Shown here one piece after another: positions 1 through 8,974 of a stretch of 47,676 nucleotides of DNA. Source of the stretch: Gammaproteobacteria bacterium. Its GTDB lineage: Bacteria > Pseudomonadota > Gammaproteobacteria > HK1. Below the pieces are notes generated by a model that was not told the origin of the DNA, searched no databases, and worked only from the letters and a program-made list of their open reading frames with translations. Each line of letters opens with the position of its first letter. Positions within the stretch are counted from its first letter, which is position 1. The stretch is from positions 1 to 47,676 of the forward strand of contig JAACFO010000018.1 of the NCBI GenBank assembly GCA_009937425.1, in the 5' to 3' direction. The translations under genes and the position numbers were made by a program.

Positions 1-1
1 G

Positions 2-295
2 AATTCACTGGTGCACAGGGAACGCTGGCAGATCGCCTTCAGCAAGACCGGCTTCACCCTGGAGGCCGGCAATTGCTTGTTGATGCGTACCACCATCGCG
101 GACCGTGCACTGATCGTCGTGTTGCTCAACTCATGGGGGAAATTGAGCAAGTACGGCGATTCGGGCCGTATTCGCGACTGGCTCGTGGCCAGCGAGCAGG
201 CCGCGCAGGTGGAAGCGGGACAGGCGGGAATCGGGTCGATCATAGACGACGCCCGGATTAAGGTGACGGCGGTGCAAAAGGAGTTCATCGAATGA
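2..295 (+). CDS. D-alanyl-D-alanine endopeptidase/carboxypeptidase (peptidase S11), C-terminal part
   Basis: The gene is cut by the left edge; its frame is already open at base 2 and ends at TGA 293-295. The visible 97 residues hold the third penicillin-binding motif of the S11 family (SKTGFT, the KTG box) followed by the family's usual ending: a hydrophobic strand (ALIVVLLNSWGK) and a GDSGRIRDWL helix. S11 enzymes (PBP7/PbpG, DacA type) act in the periplasm on peptidoglycan peptide cross-links. The serine SxxK and SxN motifs lie outside the window. It overlaps the next gene by four bases (ATGA), which suggests co-transcription. The subtype is not decidable from this fragment; PBP7-like endopeptidase is the better guess because the protein stops soon after the KTG domain. 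Confidence 0.8.
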   Translation, partial: NSLVHRERWQIAFSKTGFTLEAGNCLLMRTTIADRALIVVLLNSWGKLSKYGDSGRIRDWLVASEQAAQVEAGQAGIGSIIDDARIKVTAVQKEFIE

Positions 296-3093
296 ATCGT
301 TCACTGGGAAGGCTGATGGCGATAGTTGTCGGCGCAGGGCTGGTCGCGGCAAGCGGTGATGCTCGGGCAATAAGCGATACTCAACGATTTTCGCTTGCCA
401 TCAGCGGAGGAGCCAGCAAAGGCGCTTACGAAGCGGGTCTCAATTGGGCTGTCCTCAAGCTGATTCGGGAATCGGTGAATTTGGAAACTTTGAGTGGCGG
501 CCAGATTCGGCCGTTGGAAATCGCGAGCGTAGCGGGCGCCTCGGCTGGCGGCGTCAACACCATTCTGACGGGCTTGACTTCGTGTACACGTGCCCATGAC
601 GAAGGCGGACTACCGAACCGAATCGACGATAACGTGTTCCGCGACGTGTGGCTGCGGATCGATATCAATGCGCTCCTTCCCCCTCAGGCCGACTCGCCAA
701 CCTACCTGCCGGATGACGCATTATTTTCTCGCCGAGATTACTTCGCCAGCGCCAGAGATCTGAAGGAAAAGTGGCGCAAGCCTGCCTACCGTGATGGATG
801 CAGAATTCCCATGGGAGTTACGGTCACCCGGGTCGAGCCGATGAAGTTGAAGGTCGGCGATATCGAGGTAGAAAATCAACGCTTCTACATCCCCTTTGAG
901 CTGCGGGTCCAGGAAGACGGACATGTCGCCTATTTCTTTGACCCGGCCGACTATCCCAAGGTTGACGATCCGGCGATGATACTGATGCCACGCCCAAGAA
1001 GCGCCCCCGAATTCTCCATTTCCGATGACCGCATAATAGAAGCTGCCGCCGCGACCAGCGCCTTCCCCACGGCATTCGGCCGCAGGCGATTTCAGTACTG
1101 TCATCGGCTATTACGACCGGACATGACACCATCCGAATCCGAATCGCAGCAATCTGACAGCGATCTGATATGCCCGGAGGGCTATGAGCTCGATGAAGCC
1201 GAATTCGCCGACGGGGGATTGTTCGACAACCTGCCCATCGGTCTTGCCCGCACACTTGCAGAACGCAATCGCGGCGCATCCAGGGACCCTTTTCCGGTCA
1301 CGTACTTCTACATCGATCCGAATCGCATCCGCTACGAAGAACCCGAGCCTCCGGACTACACCGCGTGCGCCTCGGACAATCCGCCCGAGGCCTGCCGAAT
1401 CATGGAGTTCAGCTTTTTCTCGGAAAGCAGCTTGCTGGTTGGGGCCCTTGGTACGGCCAGAAGGTATGAACTTTACCGGGAGACCACGAGTGACAACTGG
1501 CAGCTCAATCTTTCCCAGTTGAGCTATCAGCTGGCACACATTCTCAACGAGCAGCAGCCGGATTTCGCTTGCCGGGAGGAATTGCCGTATTTCGATTCTC
1601 CCCTGGCTTGCGACCAAGCCGTGCGTCGAGCAGGCCGCTTCCTCGAGATCGCTTACGACAGACTCAAGCCCCTCGTGTCCCCACCGTACTCGCCCGACGC
1701 TCTGATGGACGCCGGTGTCGCCGATAGTTGCGAGCCAATACCGGAAGAGTCGGGCTCCGGGCGTGGCATCCAATGCCGCATCGATATCGTAGCCTACCGC
1801 AATCAGCTGGCCGCGGCTTTGATGACGATCATTGAGCGCGCGAACATCGACGACAAGAAACTGTATGTCAGCATCAGCCGATCACGTCAATCGATCCATG
1901 ATGACCGTGCACTGCGGGTTTCCAGTCGTGGCGGACCCATAACCGGAACCCTGCTCGCCGACTTTGGCTCATTCCTCGATTTCAAATTTCGCGAGTACGA
2001 CTATTTCGTCGGTGTGTACGACGCCATCACCGCGATCTCTCTCAATCTCTGTGGCTTGCAATTCTCTCGCAATCAACAACCAGACGACTACGGCGGGTGC
2101 GTCGAACGACTGGGAAAACAGCTTTACGATGCCGTGGGAGTGGGGACCGATGCACGCGGTCGTTATGTTTTCGCACGGCTGGCTGAGCGAGAATTTAGAA
2201 ACGACGGCCACTTCGCATTTTCTTATTCGCCGCTGCCGGCCACGGATCGCGACATGCAAATTATCCATGACGCGTTGGCAAAGGCACTCGCCGCTGGAGA
2301 AGCGGACGATGACGACGACAAGAACGTGTTCGTCACCGAAAGCACTTTCTTCGAGTATCTCAAAGAGGAAAATTTCGTCCCCAGCGAGACCGACGACGGA
2401 GCCGAGCCGCTGCTGGCGCAAATTATCGACGATCCGCAGACCTGGCCGACGGAGATGACACGCCGATTTTCGGCGCGCCTGGTCTACCTCGAGCGCCAGG
2501 CAGCAGACCTGTACGCCGCGCGCGAGCCGGATCCAGACCTGCAGGAGGAGTCCTATACAACCCTCATGGGAGCCACTGCGCATATTTTGCAACGCGCCAC
2601 TTATAACCCCCCTGCATTCACCTTCTCGCCATCAACGGCACCGGAAAGCTGGATCTGGCGCTACGTGATTCCTTATGAGTTCGCTTTAGATCTGGTTGAG
2701 GGCGATATGCTCCTGACCTGGCAACCAACCCTGGCGCTGTCGAAAAACAATTTGGTCAACCTGCGCGCCAGTCTTGGGTTCGCCGGTGGTTTGTTTCGCT
2801 CGAGCTCCAACAAAAACCGGGAAAACTATCTGGGGCTCGGGCTGGGCTATACACGCCGTACCAGCTCGGGGACTATCTCGAGCTTCGGGATTACCCCCAC
2901 TTGGTACCACGCATGGAGTCAGCCCACGATCAGTGATCAGGATACACTCGGTGGCGATATCAACGTGAGCTTCATGAGTGATCATCTGCGCGTGGCAGTC
3001 GGAGCCCGGGATCTCAGGGACTTCGGCCAATCCTGGTTTTTCACCTTTGGCTTCACCGACCTGCCTGGCACGATGTACTGGCTGACACGATAA
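292..3093 (+). CDS. Large secreted patatin-like phospholipase
   Basis: The product is 933 residues. A signal peptide ends at about residue 26 (hydrophobic core 8-20, ARA cleavage site). A patatin domain follows: oxyanion-hole loop GGASKG (39-44), nucleophile elbow GASAG with Ser84, and the DGG motif with catalytic Asp307. Patatins are Ser-Asp dyad lipid acyl hydrolases. After about residue 340 comes a long region I cannot assign. The last 130 residues are rich in alternating beta-strand patterns (LGLGLGYTRR, FTFGFTDLPG) and could be an outer-membrane or barrel-like segment; that is inference. Bacterial patatins are commonly 300-400 residues, or about 700 when fused to a Bam-type barrel, so this one is unusually long. 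The ATG start overlaps the stop of the endopeptidase gene. It converges on mrpG. Confidence 0.88.
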   Translation: MNRSLGRLMAIVVGAGLVAASGDARAISDTQRFSLAISGGASKGAYEAGLNWAVLKLIRESVNLETLSGGQIRPLEIASVAGASAGGVNTILTGLTSCTRAHDEGGLPNRIDDNVFRDVWLRIDINALLPPQADSPTYLPDDALFSRRDYFASARDLKEKWRKPAYRDGCRIPMGVTVTRVEPMKLKVGDIEVENQRFYIPFELRVQEDGHVAYFFDPADYPKVDDPAMILMPRPRSAPEFSISDDRIIEAAAATSAFPTAFGRRRFQYCHRLLRPDMTPSESESQQSDSDLICPEGYELDEAEFADGGLFDNLPIGLARTLAERNRGASRDPFPVTYFYIDPNRIRYEEPEPPDYTACASDNPPEACRIMEFSFFSESSLLVGALGTARRYELYRETTSDNWQLNLSQLSYQLAHILNEQQPDFACREELPYFDSPLACDQAVRRAGRFLEIAYDRLKPLVSPPYSPDALMDAGVADSCEPIPEESGSGRGIQCRIDIVAYRNQLAAALMTIIERANIDDKKLYVSISRSRQSIHDDRALRVSSRGGPITGTLLADFGSFLDFKFREYDYFVGVYDAITAISLNLCGLQFSRNQQPDDYGGCVERLGKQLYDAVGVGTDARGRYVFARLAEREFRNDGHFAFSYSPLPATDRDMQIIHDALAKALAAGEADDDDDKNVFVTESTFFEYLKEENFVPSETDDGAEPLLAQIIDDPQTWPTEMTRRFSARLVYLERQAADLYAAREPDPDLQEESYTTLMGATAHILQRATYNPPAFTFSPSTAPESWIWRYVIPYEFALDLVEGDMLLTWQPTLALSKNNLVNLRASLGFAGGLFRSSSNKNRENYLGLGLGYTRRTSSGTISSFGITPTWYHAWSQPTISDQDTLGGDINVSFMSDHLRVAVGARDLRDFGQSWFFTFGFTDLPGTMYWLTR

Positions 3094-3116
3094 CCGACCA
3101 ACACGGGAGATCGCAT

Positions 3117-3440
3117 TCAGTCGGACTCGTCTGCGGGGATCTCGCATACGGATTCGCATTGCCGGTGCAGGGCTGCCTTTGCGATCAGGTGGGCGCTGAC
3201 CGGCGCGGTCAGGAAAAGAAAAACGGTAATCAGCAGTTCACGGATGGCACCTTCCTCACCCCGGAGGACGAGAAAAAGAATAGTGCCCAGGAGCACGCCT
3301 CCAACCCCGAGGGTGGTCGCTTTGGTGGGGCCGTGCAGCCGGGTAAAGATATCCGGGAAACGCACCAGCCCGATGGAGCCGACCAGCGCGATGCCGGCAC
3401 CGAAAAGGATCAATGTCGCGCTGACAATTTCAAGAATCAT
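3117..3440 (-). CDS. mrpG: Na+/H+ antiporter Mrp subunit G
   Basis: A 107-residue membrane protein with three hydrophobic segments. It has the MnhG/PhaG signature around GLVRFPDIFTRLHGPTKA, followed by a glycine-rich helix (TLGVGGVLLG). MrpG is a small subunit of the multi-subunit Mrp cation/proton antiporter, which exchanges cytoplasmic Na+ (or K+) for external protons and supports pH, salt and membrane-potential homeostasis. It is the last gene of the operon, 11 bases after mrpF. The C-terminal 15 residues are acidic and probably cytoplasmic. Its stop lies 24 bases from that of the convergent patatin gene, with no clear terminator hairpin between. Confidence 0.95.
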   Translation of the reverse strand: MILEIVSATLILFGAGIALVGSIGLVRFPDIFTRLHGPTKATTLGVGGVLLGTILFLVLRGEEGAIRELLITVFLFLTAPVSAHLIAKAALHRQCESVCEIPADESD

Positions 3441-3451
3441 CTTGCCTCCCG

Positions 3452-3721
3452 CTACTCGATGATGTCGCCGCGCAAAAGAAACTTGGCCAGCGAAACGGTG
3501 CCTACGAAGCCGAGCAAGGCAATGAGGATGGCGGCCTCGTAGAAGAGTTGCTTGCCGTATACGGCACCGGTCAGGACCAACAGAGCGACAGCGTTGATAT
3601 ACAGCGTGTCCAGTGCCAGTACCCGGTCAGTGGCATCCGGCCCGCGCAGCAAGCGCCAGATATTGCAGCCCATGGCGATAGCCAACATGGCTCCAGCAAT
3701 GCCCAGCAGGTTAATCAACAT
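3452..3721 (-). CDS. mrpF: Na+/H+ antiporter Mrp subunit F
   Basis: An 89-residue protein with three predicted membrane helices. The MnhF/PhaF signature DATDRVLALDTLYINAVAL runs from about residue 30 to 48; the aspartates there are typical of the family. The ATG (3719-3721) overlaps the end of mrpE by 7 bases, indicating translational coupling. It functions only inside the Mrp complex. Confidence 0.95.
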   Translation of the reverse strand: MLINLLGIAGAMLAIAMGCNIWRLLRGPDATDRVLALDTLYINAVALLVLTGAVYGKQLFYEAAILIALLGFVGTVSLAKFLLRGDIIE

Positions 3722-4212
3722 TGGAATATCTCCTTGATCGGCATCTCGTAGCGCTCCTTGATCGTGCGCACCAGCGCCGCTTCATCATCCACGTCCAGCG
3801 CATGAATCAGTATGTGCCCGCGATCGGGCGCGATCTCCGCGGACACAGTGCCCGGTGTCAGTGAGATGGTGCTCGCCAGTGCAGTCAGAGCAAAGTCGTC
3901 GTCCAGCGCCACCGGAATGCGCACGAAGCGCGGCTTCAGCTTCGACATCGGGCCGAGGGAAAGGCGTGCGACAGTGATACCTGCTGCCACGATGTCCCAC
4001 AGCACCGTAACAAGAAACCGTAGAATCGTGCCGGGCCGCGAGAGATAGACCGGTTCGGGGAAAAAGCGCCGGGTGAACAACGGAATTAGAAAACCAAAGG
4101 CGGCACCGAGCAGGATGTGACCAGCTGAAAGCGAATGGTTGAGTAATAACCAGACCACAAAAAGTAGCGCGCTTGTCGCCGGGTGGGGCAGCCACTGTCG
4201 CTTCGCTGACAT
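3715..4212 (-). CDS. mrpE: Na+/H+ antiporter Mrp subunit E
   Basis: A 165-residue protein beginning MSAKRQW. It has two hydrophobic N-terminal segments (about 13-50), a third near residue 65, then the cytoplasmic MnhE domain containing SLTPGTVSAEI, the family's diagnostic motif. The frame stays open far upstream, but the extension is antisense-like noise over mrpD. The ATG at 4210-4212, five bases after the mrpD stop, gives the normal family length. MrpE is a membrane subunit of the complex that is needed for full activity. Confidence 0.94.
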   Translation of the reverse strand: MSAKRQWLPHPATSALLFVVWLLLNHSLSAGHILLGAAFGFLIPLFTRRFFPEPVYLSRPGTILRFLVTVLWDIVAAGITVARLSLGPMSKLKPRFVRIPVALDDDFALTALASTISLTPGTVSAEIAPDRGHILIHALDVDDEAALVRTIKERYEMPIKEIFQC

Positions 4213-4217
4213 TGTTC

Positions 4218-5744
4218 CTACTCCCTCATTGATGCCGGCGTGCTCACCGATTCGTTGGCGAGCACGGTGTCCACGTAGGCTCGGCGGTGCAGCAGCTGCT
4301 CGGCCGTCGCTTGCGCGTAGTCGAAAGTCTGGGCGCCAAATACCATCAGCAGCAGGGAACCCGCGAGCAAGCTGCCGGTGGAAAACGCCTCGCTGCCGCG
4401 CACCGGCCGCGGCGCACCCCGGGTGTCCTCGGTGCGCCAGAAAATCGCCGTGCCGGCCCTGCTCAACGCGACGATGACAAACAATCCGGAGATCAGGATG
4501 ACTCCCCAGATCCAGGCGCCGGCGGCGGACCCTTGTGCCGCTTGCAGGATGGAGAGCTTTGCCGCGAATCCACTCAGCGGCGGCAAACCGGAGACGGCGA
4601 CCGCAGCGAAGAAGAACAAGGCGCCGAGCAGTGCCGGCTGATACACCGCGTGGGACCGATCCAGGCGTGCCCCCACCTTGCCGCGCTGGCGTGCGATCAA
4701 GTCCGTGAGCAAAAACAGGCCACCGGTTACCAGCGTACTGTGAATCAGATAATAAAGTGCCGCGGTCAGAGCTTCCCGGGAGAATACACCCACGACCGCG
4801 AGCAGCGTGCCGACGGACACCACGACCAGGTAAGTCACAGTGGCGCGAAGCTCCGAGGCCGCCAGTGCACCGATGGTTCCGAGTACGATCGTCGCGAGGG
4901 CAAGCGGCAATAACCACGCCTCCAGGAAAAACCCACCGTCCACCGGCTCGACGAATATCAGGATATGCACGCGCACAATGGCGTACACACCCACCTTGGT
5001 CATGATGGCGAACAGGCACGCAACCGCCGCCGTTACCGAGCGGTAGGCGGCCGGCAGCCAGAAACCCAGGGGCAACAACGCCGCCTTCAGTCCGAAGACC
5101 ACGAGCAACATCAGGCCCGCCACCCTGACGAGTCCGATGGAATCGGCGTCGGCCGCCGCAACCTTCACTGCCAGATCGGCCATGTTCAACGTCCCCAGCG
5201 TCCCGTAGACGACGCCCAGGGCAATCAGGAACACCGATGAGCCGACCAGGTTAAGCACCACGAAATGCATGGCTGCCCGTGTGCGCGCCGGACCGCCTCC
5301 ATGGGCGATGAGACAGTAGGAGGCGATGAGCAGAATTTCGAAAAAGACGAATAAATTGAACAAGTCGCCGGTGAGAAAGGCGCCGTTAATACCGAGGAGC
5401 TGAAACTGAAACAGCGCGTGAAAATCCGCCCCCTTCGTGTCGTCACCGCCGACGGCGTAAATAACACTCGCCGTAGCCAGAATACTCGAAAGCAACAGCA
5501 TCAGCGCGCTCAGGCGATCGAGAACCAGCACGATCCCGAATGGTGCCGGCCAATCTCCCAGGTAGTAAATCTGTTGCTCGCCGGTAGCCGCGATGCTCAG
5601 CAATCCCATCGCGACCGGTATCAGCGCGGCCGTCGAAGCCACGCTGAGCATTCTTTTGGAAGCGAGACCGGAAGCCTCGAATGCCAGAACGAGCGCACCC
5701 GTAACAAGCGGCAGCAGCACCGGAGCGATGATCCAGTGATTCAT
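4218..5744 (-). CDS. mrpD: Na+/H+ antiporter Mrp subunit D (NuoM/N-like)
   Basis: A 508-residue polytopic protein with about 14 hydrophobic helices, of the proton-pumping subunit family shared with complex I (NuoL/M/N). Typical landmarks are LLGINGAFLTGDLFNLFVFFE (split by the reading eye into LLGINGAFLTGDL and NLFVFFEILL) near residue 115-135 and SGLPPLSGF with a following FAAK near 385. MrpD is thought to form one of the ion channels of the antiporter. The start overlaps the mrpC stop by four bases (ATGA). Confidence 0.96.
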   Translation of the reverse strand: MNHWIIAPVLLPLVTGALVLAFEASGLASKRMLSVASTAALIPVAMGLLSIAATGEQQIYYLGDWPAPFGIVLVLDRLSALMLLLSSILATASVIYAVGGDDTKGADFHALFQFQLLGINGAFLTGDLFNLFVFFEILLIASYCLIAHGGGPARTRAAMHFVVLNLVGSSVFLIALGVVYGTLGTLNMADLAVKVAAADADSIGLVRVAGLMLLVVFGLKAALLPLGFWLPAAYRSVTAAVACLFAIMTKVGVYAIVRVHILIFVEPVDGGFFLEAWLLPLALATIVLGTIGALAASELRATVTYLVVVSVGTLLAVVGVFSREALTAALYYLIHSTLVTGGLFLLTDLIARQRGKVGARLDRSHAVYQPALLGALFFFAAVAVSGLPPLSGFAAKLSILQAAQGSAAGAWIWGVILISGLFVIVALSRAGTAIFWRTEDTRGAPRPVRGSEAFSTGSLLAGSLLLMVFGAQTFDYAQATAEQLLHRRAYVDTVLANESVSTPASMRE

Positions 5745-6070
5745 TTTTCCACGTCCCCATCGACACGGTCGGTGTGCAGCTCACCGTTGGCCTTCAGGGC
5801 TAAAACGATAGTGTAGGCGGTCATGCCGAAACCGATGACAATGGCGGTCAGAACCAACGCCTGGGGCAGCGGGTCCGGATGGATCGTCACTTCGGCCAAT
5901 GCAAGCGGCGCGCTGTCTGCGACAAGGCGCCCTGAGGCAAACAAGAAAACATTTACGCCGTAACTGATGAGCGTGAGCCCGAGGACCACGGGGAAGCTAC
6001 GGGCGCGCAAAACCAGATAGACCCCGCATGCAACCAGCACCCCGATGACGATGGAGAACAACGCTTCCAC
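5741..6070 (-). CDS. mrpC: Na+/H+ antiporter Mrp subunit C (NuoK-like)
   Basis: A 109-residue protein with three helices and the MnhC/NuoK signature FPVVLGLTLISYGVNVFLF. The region DPLPQALVLTAIVIGFGMTA is also characteristic. Translation starts at GTG 6068-6070, whose first base is the last base of the mrpA stop codon on this strand. That one-base overlap supports the GTG start and operon translation. MrpC is homologous to NuoK of respiratory complex I. Confidence 0.95.
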   Translation of the reverse strand: MEALFSIVIGVLVACGVYLVLRARSFPVVLGLTLISYGVNVFLFASGRLVADSAPLALAEVTIHPDPLPQALVLTAIVIGFGMTAYTIVLALKANGELHTDRVDGDVEK

Positions 6071-8883
6071 TATTGCTCCCTGTCCCGCCGCCAGCGGATG
6101 GTCGGCACACTGTCCAGTGGCGCGTTCAATCGACCGAGGCAGGCCAGTGTGAGCATTACAGTGGCGACCACGACGACGAATACCCCCAGATCGAACAACA
6201 TGGCGGTAGCGAGCTCGAACTTTCCTATCACCGGCAAGCTGACATAAGTGAAGGACGTCGTAAGGAAGGGGTAGCCGAACAGCAGACTGCCGATACCCGT
6301 GGCGGCAGCGATCAGAATGCCGACTCCCAACAGCATCCGATACCGCCAGCCGATACGCGTTCGCGCCATGGCGGAACCATCGGACAAATACTGCAGAATC
6401 AGCGCGGTACTGGCCACCAGCCCGGCGATAAAGCCGCCGCCAGGCAAATTGTGCCCGCGCAGAAACAAATACACGGCGACCAGCAGCGCCAGGGGCAACA
6501 TGGTTCTCGCGATCACTGCAAGCACCAACGGATGCCGGTCCCAGGTCCAGGCTCGGCCCTCCATATCGACACTCGGGATGCGCACGCTGGTATTGGAGAG
6601 CAACGCGTAAATTCCCACCGCCGCGACTGCCAGCACGGTGACCTCACCGAGGGTATCGAAGCCGCGGAAATCCACAAGGATGACGTTGACGATGTTGGTG
6701 CCGCCACCCCCCGGTTTTGCTTCCGCGATGAAGAACTCGGAAATACTGTGCAGCGGCCGAGTGAGCAAAGCGTAGCCCAAAGCACCGACCCCGGCGCCTG
6801 CCAGCACTGCTGTCAAGGCGTCGCGCACCCGCCGCAGGACGCTCGAGTCGACAGGCGAGTTCCAGGGAAGAAAAAAAAGTGCGAGTAGAATCAATATGAC
6901 CGTCGCGAACTCGACCAGAAGCTGGGTCATGGCGATGTCCGGACCGGAGAAGCGTACGAACAGCAATGACACCATCAGGCCGACGACGCCTATGATTACC
7001 ACAGCAAGAAATCGTGAACGGTGAAAGAGGACGGTGCCAATGGCACCGGCCACCAGAAAAACACCATAGGCAAGTGTCTGGGTGTCCAGGGCTTGTGTAG
7101 GCGCCGAGCCGACCAGGGGTTCACCGTGAAAGGCCGCGACACCAACGATCAGCGTGCTGCCTATAAGCAGAAAAAGGTAACGCTGAAGCGATCCGTTTTC
7201 GATCAGATTATTCACGCCCACGGCCCAGCGAAAAATCCGCTGGAGAAAACCTTCCGCTACATTGCGCCCGCTGACCGGAGGAAAGAAACGATCGTGCAGC
7301 GCGAAGATCCGCTGACGGAGCGAGTACACGATAACGCCACCGGCCAGGGCCACGAGGCTCATCATGAAAGCCAGATTGAAGCCGTGCCAGGGGCTCAAGC
7401 TGAATTCGGGAAGCCCCCGTTGCAGCACGCTGCCAGCCACTACGTCGAGGATCGGCCCCACCGTGTAGGCCGGAGCGACACCCACGGCAATGACCAGTAC
7501 CACCAGGACCTCGATGGGAACCTTCATCCATCGTGGCGGTTCGTGGGGCGTTTTTGCGAGCCCGATGGGCTCACCATTGAAAAACACGTCGTGGATGAAT
7601 CGGCAAGAATAGGCCACCGATCCGATGCCGGCGATTACCGCCGCCGCCGGCAACCCATAACCCGTGTAGCCCAGCTTGGTCAGGTCCACCGCTTCCTGAA
7701 AGAACATTTCCTTGCTGATGAATCCGTTGAGCAGGGGCACCCCCGCCATGGCAGAGGCCGCGACGATGGCGAGCACAGCTGTATAAGGCATGTACTTGAA
7801 CAGCCCGTTAATCTTGCGCATGTCACGGGAGCCGGTTTCGTGATCGATGATGCCGGCGGCCATGAACAAGGAAGCCTTGAACACAGCATGGTTCATGATA
7901 TGGAAGACACCGGCGATGGCGCCAAGGGAGGTTCCCAGCCCGAACAACAATGTGATCAGCCCCAGGTGACTGATGGTGGAGTAAGCGAGCAAGCTTTTGA
8001 TGTCGTGCTGCCACAGTGCGTGATAAGCACCCATCAACAGGGTGATGACGCCGGCACCGCCTACCAGCGTGAACCACATGTCGGTGCCGGAGAGCGCAGG
8101 AAACAGGCGGGCCAGGAGAAATATCCCGGCCTTGACCATGGTGGCGGAGTGCAGATAGGAACTGATGGGCGTCGGCGCCGCCATGGCGTGGGGCAACCAG
8201 AAGTGAAAGGGAAACTGCGCCGATTTGGTAAACGCGCCGATCAGTATCAGGACCAGGGTCAGGTCGTAGAGCGGATGCGACTTAATCGCCGGTCCCGCCA
8301 TCAGTACGTCGCTGAGTGCGAAACTACCGGCGATGTGCCCGAGAAGCAGAATTCCCGCAAACAGTGCCAGCCCGCCGCCGCCGGTTACCAGAAGCGCCAG
8401 GCGCGCACCCTGACGCGCCTCGGCGTCATGCTTCCAATAGCCGATGAGCAGAAAAGAAATGAGGCTGGTGAGTTCCCAGAAAATCAGTAGTAACAACAGA
8501 TTTTCGCTGAGCACGACCCCCAGCATCGCGCCCATGAACAACAGCAGGAACCCGTAGAAACGTCCGGTGGAGTCCTCCGGCTTCAGGTAGTAGCGCGCAT
8601 AAAGAATGACCAGAAGCCCGATGCCGACGATCAGGTACGCAAACAGCATCCCCAGTCCGTCGAATCGAAGTGCAAGTTCCATTCCGATGCTCGGGAGCCA
8701 CGGCCAGCTGACGACCAGTGTTTCGCCCCTGAACGGCGCCGCGGTCAGGGTCACGAGACACACCAGCGCCAGGCCGGCGACGAGTGCAGCGCCTATCGCC
8801 GGATCGATTCGCAGGCGTGACTTGAACAGGTGCGGAAGCAGTGCGCCAATAAAGGGAATGGCGACCAGGCTTGCGAGTAAAAT
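6070..8883 (-). CDS. mrpA: Na+/H+ antiporter Mrp subunit A fused to subunit B, apparent ATT start
   Basis: A 937-residue fusion. Residues 1 to about 530 are the NuoL-like antiporter module (landmarks FFWELTSL-type LLIFWELTSLISFLLIGYW, PFHFWLPHAMAAPTPISSYLH in two parts). Then come the MrpA C-terminal domain with LLVEFATVILILLALFF, and from about residue 780 an MnhB domain (LRGHNLPGGGFIAGL). A/B fusion is the arrangement of group-2 (Pha-type) Mrp operons. The first ATG/GTG/TTG in frame is GTG 8761-8763, but 40 upstream codons read as a good MrpA N-terminus (LLASLVAIPFIGALL). No standard start exists before the TAA at 8923-8925. ATT at 8881-8883 is preceded by GGGAG six bases away, and as a start gives the usual nine residues before the PFIGA motif. 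The start is therefore inferred. Confidence 0.93.
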   Translation of the reverse strand: MLLASLVAIPFIGALLPHLFKSRLRIDPAIGAALVAGLALVCLVTLTAAPFRGETLVVSWPWLPSIGMELALRFDGLGMLFAYLIVGIGLLVILYARYYLKPEDSTGRFYGFLLLFMGAMLGVVLSENLLLLLIFWELTSLISFLLIGYWKHDAEARQGARLALLVTGGGGLALFAGILLLGHIAGSFALSDVLMAGPAIKSHPLYDLTLVLILIGAFTKSAQFPFHFWLPHAMAAPTPISSYLHSATMVKAGIFLLARLFPALSGTDMWFTLVGGAGVITLLMGAYHALWQHDIKSLLAYSTISHLGLITLLFGLGTSLGAIAGVFHIMNHAVFKASLFMAAGIIDHETGSRDMRKINGLFKYMPYTAVLAIVAASAMAGVPLLNGFISKEMFFQEAVDLTKLGYTGYGLPAAAVIAGIGSVAYSCRFIHDVFFNGEPIGLAKTPHEPPRWMKVPIEVLVVLVIAVGVAPAYTVGPILDVVAGSVLQRGLPEFSLSPWHGFNLAFMMSLVALAGGVIVYSLRQRIFALHDRFFPPVSGRNVAEGFLQRIFRWAVGVNNLIENGSLQRYLFLLIGSTLIVGVAAFHGEPLVGSAPTQALDTQTLAYGVFLVAGAIGTVLFHRSRFLAVVIIGVVGLMVSLLFVRFSGPDIAMTQLLVEFATVILILLALFFLPWNSPVDSSVLRRVRDALTAVLAGAGVGALGYALLTRPLHSISEFFIAEAKPGGGGTNIVNVILVDFRGFDTLGEVTVLAVAAVGIYALLSNTSVRIPSVDMEGRAWTWDRHPLVLAVIARTMLPLALLVAVYLFLRGHNLPGGGFIAGLVASTALILQYLSDGSAMARTRIGWRYRMLLGVGILIAAATGIGSLLFGYPFLTTSFTYVSLPVIGKFELATAMLFDLGVFVVVVATVMLTLACLGRLNAPLDSVPTIRWRRDREQ

Positions 8884-8889
8884 GCGATT

Positions 8890-8894
8890 CTCCC
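8890..8894 (-). promoter_or_regulatory. Shine-Dalgarno of mrpA supporting a non-canonical ATT start
   Basis: On the minus strand GGGAG (8894-8890) is followed by AATCGC and then ATT (8883-8881). This six-base spacing is ideal for initiation. No other plausible ribosome site lies before the first standard start codon (GTG 8763), which is within conserved coding sequence. The site therefore decides the start. Confidence 0.6.
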
Positions 8895-8974
8895 GAGTGT
8901 CAGCCGCCGGGGCGGCCAGCCATTATTGCCGGCGCACGGGAAATGTCCATGGCGCAAGCTGCATCCAGTCGCGT

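Noticed and set aside
4213..5019. N-terminal extension of mrpE giving a 434-residue protein
   Set aside because: The extra part overlaps mrpD in another frame and is not MrpE-like; the ATG at 4212 gives the normal family length.
7021..8490. Long plus-strand open frame of 489 codons
   Set aside because: It lies antisense inside mrpA, has a Gln/His/Arg-rich composition typical of GC-rich shadows and no family character.
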